From Butyrivibrio sp. XPD2006 (GTDB lineage Bacteria; Bacillota; Clostridia; Lachnospirales; Lachnospiraceae), in NCBI RefSeq assembly GCF_000420865.1, contig NZ_ATVT01000012.1, positions 1 through 64,000 of the forward strand: DNA of 64,000 nt. The letters run 5' to 3'. How positions within the stretch are numbered: position 1 is the first letter of the stretch; each line of letters starts with the position of its first letter. The notes beneath the pieces were generated by a model, which worked only from the letters and a program-made list of their open reading frames with translations, made no database searches and was not told the origin of the DNA. Shown in pieces: positions 59,963-64,000 of the stretch. Made by a program: the position numbers and the translations under genes.

Positions 59963-61676
59963 AGATTTGGATGACAGAAAGCGTAAGAAAAGTAAGTTTC
60001 GGACGAAGTCCTCCATGAAGGAGGAGTTTGGAAAGAAGTTAAGGCATGGCAGGGGCAGTTATACAGCTTCTGGCCAGCGGAATGAAGCATCTGCAGAGGA
60101 CGCAGAGATAACTAAGAAGGTTCTTAAAGGCAGGGAGCAGTCAAAAGAACTGTTGGGAGTAAAGGCTCAGATGAAAGCCCAGGAAAAAGCAGTTTCAGCA
60201 CAGGAGGCTCAAAGAGCAGCCCACCGCCGAAACATGGGAAGATCTCCTATCGGCTCGGGCAGGGCTGCATTTATAGCTGCAGGCACAGTATCTGATGTGG
60301 CAGGGAAAAGCCAATATTCTGATGATGGTGATAACAACATTTCTGAAGATATCATAAATGATGCCGCACATGGCTCTGAAGAAGCTGCTCACATGTTAAA
60401 GGAAAGTTCCTACAGACAAAAGTTAAAGCGTGAGCATAAAGAAGAGAAAAAGCATGCCAACGAGCAGAATCCTAAGGACGGATCAAACCCAAGATCAAGA
60501 GCAGCGCAGAAAAAGAAAGTAAGGAAGTCCTATTATGACAGGGAAAAGGAGAGGCAGGCAGCAAAGGGGGGAATCACAAGGCTTGAAGATCTTGTGAACA
60601 ATCTTTCTGAAAAGATAAGCGACCTTGCCGCGGCAATCGCCAACTTTGTCAGGGACAATCCAAAGCTCATCGTAGCCATCATAATCGTGGTGCTTATCAT
60701 TATCATGCTGTCCACAATGCTCAGCAGCTGTTCTCTGGTCATGCCCGCTATGACAGATGGCGGAGCAGTCTCTTCTTATTCTGCCTATGATGAGGACATA
60801 ACCGGAGTAGAGAAAGATTACCGGAAGCTGGAAAAAGAACTCAGCGATACCATAGAAGATACTGAAACTCTTTATCCTGATTACGATGAGTATGAGTACG
60901 AGCTTGATGAAATAGGGCATGACCCATTTCAGTTAGCAGCGTTTCTTACAGCAAAATATGATGATTACAAACGCAGGGACATGAAGAACATCATAAAGGA
61001 ACTTTTCAAAAAGCAGTATAAGCTCACGTATTCATCAAGAGAAGAAACGAGAACAGATACCTGGGTAAATGATGACGGTACGACCGGTTCAAATACGTAT
61101 ACTGTAAGTATTTTGAAAGTGAAACTGGATAACAAGGGCCTTGAGTATGTTATTGAGCACTCCGGCTTAACTGATAAGCAGAAAGACCATTACGAGCTTC
61201 TCATGTATACCCGTGGCAACAAAGAATATCTTTTCGAGGATGTTTACGGTGATGGGGATGATGAGGATTACAGTATCCCCGGGGATGCACTTACAGATCA
61301 GCAGTTTGCAGCAATGATAGCTGAGGCGGAGAAGTATCTTGGCAGAGAGTATGTCTGGGGAGGGAGCAGTCCTTCAACAGGTTTTGACTGTTCCGGTTTT
61401 GTATGCTGGGTGATAAACCACAGCGGATGGCATGTAGGAAGGACAACTGCACAGGGACTTAGGAAGATATGTACCAGGATCTCACCGGATGATGCGAAGC
61501 CGGGAGATCTTATTTTTTTCCAGGGAACCTATGACACTCCAGGGGCAAGTCATGTGGGGATATATGTTGGAAATGGAATGATGATCCATTGCGGAAATCC
61601 TATTTCCTACACATCGGTCAATACCAAGTACTGGAGGAATCACTTCCTCTGCTATGGCAGGCTTCCGGAGCAGTAA
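59925..61676 (+). CDS. Membrane-anchored NlpC/P60 cell-wall hydrolase (CD1108-like)
   Basis: The product has up to 583 residues. ATG 59925 lies inside virB4 without a good site, and TTG 59967, about 9 nt after AGGGAG, is a likely true start. The N-terminal half is very basic and low in complexity (Lys/Arg-rich, ~1-235). One membrane helix follows (~248-268). After an acidic linker (~285-330) comes a helical region. The C-terminal NlpC/P60 domain (~460-583) has Cys489 in FDCSGF and the His in SHVGIYVG; the third polar residue is probably the His in MIHCGNP. It should cut peptide cross-links in peptidoglycan to let the channel through. No second lysozyme-like domain is seen. Confidence 0.9.
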   Translation: MSLPSTKKRREHKDLDDRKRKKSKFRTKSSMKEEFGKKLRHGRGSYTASGQRNEASAEDAEITKKVLKGREQSKELLGVKAQMKAQEKAVSAQEAQRAAHRRNMGRSPIGSGRAAFIAAGTVSDVAGKSQYSDDGDNNISEDIINDAAHGSEEAAHMLKESSYRQKLKREHKEEKKHANEQNPKDGSNPRSRAAQKKKVRKSYYDREKERQAAKGGITRLEDLVNNLSEKISDLAAAIANFVRDNPKLIVAIIIVVLIIIMLSTMLSSCSLVMPAMTDGGAVSSYSAYDEDITGVEKDYRKLEKELSDTIEDTETLYPDYDEYEYELDEIGHDPFQLAAFLTAKYDDYKRRDMKNIIKELFKKQYKLTYSSREETRTDTWVNDDGTTGSNTYTVSILKVKLDNKGLEYVIEHSGLTDKQKDHYELLMYTRGNKEYLFEDVYGDGDDEDYSIPGDALTDQQFAAMIAEAEKYLGREYVWGGSSPSTGFDCSGFVCWVINHSGWHVGRTTAQGLRKICTRISPDDAKPGDLIFFQGTYDTPGASHVGIYVGNGMMIHCGNPISYTSVNTKYWRNHFLCYGRLPEQ

Positions 61677-61700
61677 CATTTCATGAGAGGGGGGAGAAAA

Positions 61701-61970
61701 ATGTTTGAAAGGTTAGACAGATATAAGGCTGAACTTGCAAAAGCCAGGGAAAGAAAGGCTGAGATCGATGCAAGGGTCAGGGCACTTGAAAAGAAATGTC
61801 AGGAGGAAGAAAAAACTGCAGTCCATGACATGATGAAGGCTGCAGACATTACTCCTGAGGAGCTTCAAAAGCTCATAACCTACACAAGGATAAAAGGGAA
61901 CATGCCCGGTGATAAAAGTGTAGGGGAAATAGTAAATGAGGAGGGGATCACAGATGAAACAGAAGATTAA
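61701..61970 (+). CDS. DUF4315 small ICE protein
   Basis: I start at ATG 61701, after AGGGGGGAG; an ATG six codons earlier overlaps this site. The 89-residue protein is a coiled coil (~5-45, ERLDRYKAELAKARERKAEI) followed by an acidic tail, the DUF4315 plan. It is always found beside NlpC/P60 and DUF4366 genes in such elements, and its function is unknown. It overlaps the next gene by 17 bp. Confidence 0.85.
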   Translation: MFERLDRYKAELAKARERKAEIDARVRALEKKCQEEEKTAVHDMMKAADITPEELQKLITYTRIKGNMPGDKSVGEIVNEEGITDETED

Positions 61971-62619
61971 GGCATTACTTTTAAGAACGGCGATAATTAC
62001 AGCAACCATTTTTGGTATGGCGGGACCATCCATTACTGCTTATGCCCATGTTGATCCGGCTGATATAGAAGCTGAGGAGACTGAGCCTGAACCACCGGCA
62101 TATGATGAGACAGAGAAGATGGGACCACTCACTCCGGACGGGAATCTTACAATTGTTGATGACTATGGTGATCCTGATAAGAGTGGCAAGCAGTTCATCA
62201 CTGTAACCACCAAGAATGGGAATATCTTTTATATCATCATCGACAGGGATGATGAAGGAGAGAACACAGTTCATTTCCTGAATCTTGTGGATGAAAGGGA
62301 TATCCTATCTCTTCTTGATGAGGATGAGATAAAAGAGCTTAAGGGAGAAACTGACGAGGAAGAGATGCCTGCTCCTGTTGTCGAAGAACCAAAAGAAGAA
62401 CCGGAGCCTGAACCCGAACCTGAAAAGAAGGGCGGCTCAAAGGTGGCTCTTATAGTAATAATCTTGCTGCTTGCAGGTGCCGGAGGTTTTTATATTTATT
62501 CCAACAGGGATGAGTTCATCCATAAGGAAAAAGAAGATCCTGATAAGGACTTCCAGGAGGATGAAGAGAAAAATGTTCTCGATAATGTTCCTGAGGAGAA
62601 TGAAAATCCTGAGGAATGA
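61954..62619 (+). CDS. DUF4366 (CD1107-like) exported membrane protein
   Basis: The start ATG 61954 has GAGGAGGGG upstream. The 221-residue protein has a signal peptide (~1-31, ending TAYAHV), a small beta domain with FITVTTKNGNIFYIIIDRDDEGE (~75-100), and a Glu/Pro repeat stretch (~145-165). One membrane helix follows (~168-188) and then a very acidic cytosolic tail. This is the DUF4366 arrangement of CTn-type elements. It may be a surface part of the mating apparatus. Confidence 0.87.
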   Translation: MKQKIKALLLRTAIITATIFGMAGPSITAYAHVDPADIEAEETEPEPPAYDETEKMGPLTPDGNLTIVDDYGDPDKSGKQFITVTTKNGNIFYIIIDRDDEGENTVHFLNLVDERDILSLLDEDEIKELKGETDEEEMPAPVVEEPKEEPEPEPEPEKKGGSKVALIVIILLLAGAGGFYIYSNRDEFIHKEKEDPDKDFQEDEEKNVLDNVPEENENPEE

Positions 62620-62630
62620 AACACAATCGA

Positions 62631-62661
62631 CAGCTGCAGATTCTATGTCTGCAGCTGTTTT
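62631..62661 (+). terminator. Perfect hairpin after the DUF4366 gene
   Basis: CAGCTGCAGA (62631-62640) and TCTGCAGCTG (62648-62657) form 10 perfect base pairs with a 7-nt loop, and TTTT follows. The next ribosome binding site starts about 6 nt later. Confidence 0.88.
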
Positions 62662-62680
62662 CAGAAAGGGGGAAATAACC

Positions 62681-62905
62681 ATGATCGAAGCAGAAGTAAA
62701 TGAGAATCTGACCGCAGAAGAAAAGGTGGACATAATCACAAACCGTCTTTCCAGCTACAGCTTCAGAATGGGCGAGGTGGTAGATGCCAAAAAGAAAGAG
62801 GCAAAGAAAAAGAAACAGCTCATAAAGCGCGGGAAAACAGACGGCAGGGATTCTGTTCTTCAGAAACTGGAGAACTATAAAAAAGCAAAGGGGGTACTTG
62901 CATGA
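62681..62905 (+). CDS. Small Lys-rich ICE protein
   Basis: The 74-residue protein starts at ATG 62681, behind AAAGGGGG. It is helical and rich in Lys/Glu (KKKEAKKKKQLIKRGK near residues 38-53), with the motif LTAEEKVDIITNRLSSYSFRMGEVV before it. It may bind nucleic acid. It overlaps the following gene by 4 bp (ATGA), so the two are coupled. The family is not recognised. Confidence 0.7.
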   Translation: MIEAEVNENLTAEEKVDIITNRLSSYSFRMGEVVDAKKKEAKKKKQLIKRGKTDGRDSVLQKLENYKKAKGVLA

Positions 62906-63240
62906 GCGGACTTGATATAGCAAATGACAGACTCCATAAGGAAGAAGAACTCACAGAAAAAGAGGAATCTATCCTTGAGCAGCACAGTATTCATTCCAAA
63001 AAGAACTACCTGAAATCTGTGGAGGATATCGTTGAATGTAACGACAATAATTTCGATGGCATGATCAATGCAGCGCCTGATGACAGCGATGGTGATGGGG
63101 ATGCAACAACGGAACTGTCCAGTACCAAAGCCAGGGAATATGAGGAAGCAAGGGACAGGGCAATTGAGGAAGAGAGTGCAGCAAAGGAGAGAAAACATGC
63201 AAGAGCGCACGCACAAAATCACCGTGAGATTGACAGATGA
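62902..63240 (+). CDS. Acidic small ICE protein
   Basis: The 112-residue protein is mostly charged (Glu/Asp/Lys/Arg), helical, without a membrane segment. It has an Asp/Gly-rich stretch (PDDSDGDGDATTE, ~58-70) and an Arg/His-rich tail. Its end overlaps the start of mobC by 44 bp in another frame. I do not recognise it; co-location suggests a relaxosome or regulatory accessory. Confidence 0.6.
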   Translation: MSGLDIANDRLHKEEELTEKEESILEQHSIHSKKNYLKSVEDIVECNDNNFDGMINAAPDDSDGDGDATTELSSTKAREYEEARDRAIEEESAAKERKHARAHAQNHREIDR

Positions 63241-63529
63241 GGAGTATGCAAGGCTCCTTGTCAAGATGGATGAGGTTGGTGTTAGTAGCATGAGCATGTA
63301 TATACGGAAGATGATCCTTGATGGCTACTGCGTGAGACTGAAGACAGACGACTTTAGTGAGATCGTTTATCTTCTGAGGATGTGCTCCAACAATCTGAAT
63401 CAGTATGCAAAAAAAGCCAATGCTTTTGGTGATGTATATGCTGCAGATATGGAAGACTTAAAGATGAGGCTCGATGAGATATGGGAGCATACCAAAAACA
63501 TGATGATAGCTTTTTCTCAGATCAGGTAG
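63197..63529 (+). CDS. mobC: MobC-like relaxosome protein
   Basis: The start ATG 63197 follows AAAGGAGAG and gives 110 residues. The N-terminus is a ribbon-helix-helix (HKITVRLTDEEYARLLVKMDE...MSMYIRKMIL), and the C-terminal half has the MobC motif NLNQYAKKANAFGD. MobC proteins bind oriT and help the relaxase open the DNA. The relaxase gene is expected soon downstream, outside the window. The 95 bp after it (63530-63624) contain GCAAA/TTTGC near 63541-63564 and could include part of oriT, which I cannot confirm. Confidence 0.88.
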   Translation: MQERTHKITVRLTDEEYARLLVKMDEVGVSSMSMYIRKMILDGYCVRLKTDDFSEIVYLLRMCSNNLNQYAKKANAFGDVYAADMEDLKMRLDEIWEHTKNMMIAFSQIR

Positions 63530-63624
63530 CTTTACAATCGGCAAACTTGGCAGATATTTTTTGCAGACATATCATTATGGCAAAGGAAACGTAAACCTGA
63601 GTAACAGGGGATTGGAGGCATCAT

Positions 63625-63909
63625 ATGACTATAATAAAAATCGCACTTAAGATCATGCTCTTTCCGTTATTTCTGATAGTATTTACTGCAAATATGTTTG
63701 CTAAGATGTTCATGAACATATCAGGAGTTGTAGCAGGACTCATGTTCCTTATAGGAGCCGGCCTTATAATCTACTGCATTGCATCTCACATATATTTTGG
63801 AATCCTGATGGTATTTATTGCCGGTGTTATGGTGTCGGCGGTAATGCTTGCAATTGGATTTGGAGAGCATCTTCTTGATATGGCGGTTGAGCTTTATCAG
63901 GATTTCTGA
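63625..63909 (+). CDS. Small membrane protein (CD1845-like)
   Basis: The 94-residue protein has three hydrophobic helices (~5-25, 33-53, 57-80) and starts after GGGGATTGGAGG. It resembles the CD1845-type membrane proteins found next to the mobilisation genes of such elements. No charged or catalytic motif stands out. Confidence 0.75.
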   Translation: MTIIKIALKIMLFPLFLIVFTANMFAKMFMNISGVVAGLMFLIGAGLIIYCIASHIYFGILMVFIAGVMVSAVMLAIGFGEHLLDMAVELYQDF

Positions 63910-63929
63910 TATGAGGTGACAACTAAAAC

Positions 63930-64000
63930 ATGGCGCATGAGAGCAGTCTGTATTTTGAAAATATGGGCTGCTTTTATTATGCCCTGGAGCAAGAAAAGGA
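63930..64000 (+). other. Hairpin of the GCAG/CTGC type, or start of another gene
   Basis: Bases 63942-63954 pair with 63960-63972 over 13 positions (with G-T pairs) around the loop TTGAA, and TTT follows, like the other intergenic hairpins of the element. At the same time an ATG at 63930 behind GAGGTG (63913-63918) opens a frame that runs to the window end without a stop (23 codons). The hairpin reading is better supported because the stem is so regular. Confidence 0.5.

Larger units (their letters stand above)
48074..64000 (+). mobile_element. Left part of a Tn1549/CTn4-like integrative conjugative element
   Basis: From about 48060-48160 all genes are on one strand and follow the known order of this ICE class: replication initiator, ParA, ParB, PcfB, VirD4, Maff2, VirB6, PrgI, VirB4, NlpC/P60, DUF4315, DUF4366 and MobC. 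The element continues beyond the window, so the relaxase, excision genes and integrase are not seen. The left border is inferred from the cut host gene. Between the border and the first gene (48074-48337) lie three iterons and a hairpin but no protein gene. Confidence 0.85.

Noticed and set aside
63530-63624. oriT of the ICE
   Set aside because: The place next to mobC is suitable, but I found no nick-site motif that I could name and no strong inverted repeat, so I did not annotate it.
1-64000. CRISPR arrays, tRNA genes and rRNA genes
   Set aside because: I saw no regularly spaced repeat arrays beyond the three iterons, no tRNA cloverleaf with TTCGANNC, and no rRNA segments in the gaps.

Overview
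The window looks like a chromosomal segment from a Lachnospiraceae bacterium of the Butyrivibrio/Pseudobutyrivibrio type, carrying the left part of an integrative conjugative element (ICE). The evidence is the GH3 beta-glucosidase with swapped domain order, known from Butyrivibrio and Ruminococcus albus; glycoside phosphorylases for beta-glucans; a tryptophan T-box; strong Gram-positive ribosome binding sites; and a Tn1549/CTn4-like conjugation module. The taxon is an inference from gene content, not from a marker gene.

Layout. 1-4400: the tail of an IS transposase, a trypsin-like membrane protease facing leftwards, a VWA lipoprotein followed by an ECF sigma factor and its probable anti-sigma partner, then RNase P RNA (rnpB). 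4463-13025: a beta-glucan locus of GH3, GH94 and a second large phosphorylase of GH94/GH149/GH161 type, with a ~300 bp structured non-coding element (possibly a non-autonomous IS200/IS605 relative) between the two phosphorylase genes. 13052-21576: truA, a secreted DUF5722 protein, a GT-C (PMT-like) membrane protein, small secreted and cytosolic proteins of unknown role, a patatin-like lipase and an old-yellow-enzyme reductase. 21584-26297: promoter, tryptophan T-box and trpDCFBA; trpE and trpG are absent here.

26444-37374 is the part I understand least: two lipoproteins, a zinc-ribbon membrane protein, a 1619-residue exported and membrane-spanning protein, a second zinc-ribbon membrane protein, a convergent 593-residue helix-turn-helix regulator, and a membrane protein transcribed divergently from the regulator. 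A 37-bp nested palindrome (GTGAC, then TGTCAATGACA, then GTCAC) occurs both upstream of the first lipoprotein (26307-26343) and in the regulator's divergent promoter region (36612-36648). This suggests that the block is one regulon controlled by that regulator. It is the best candidate here for an undescribed system.

37441-47930: mannose-6-phosphate isomerase, a chemotaxis receptor, a 41-residue small ORF, a ROK sugar kinase, a MATE exporter, the potABCD polyamine importer (minus strand) and a YccF membrane protein.

48032 to the end: a host gene start cut after 13 codons marks the probable left edge of an ICE. The element then carries three 11-bp-spaced iterons, DUF5688, a Cys-rich small protein, a RepA-like initiator, ParA/ParB, PcfB, the VirD4 coupling protein, a DUF3800 cargo gene, and a long structured leader. 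After the leader come Maff2, VirB6, PrgI, VirB4, an NlpC/P60 cell-wall hydrolase, DUF4315, DUF4366 and MobC. The relaxase and integrase must lie beyond the window. Terminator-like hairpins recur between the ICE genes, several built on a GCAG...CTGC stem.
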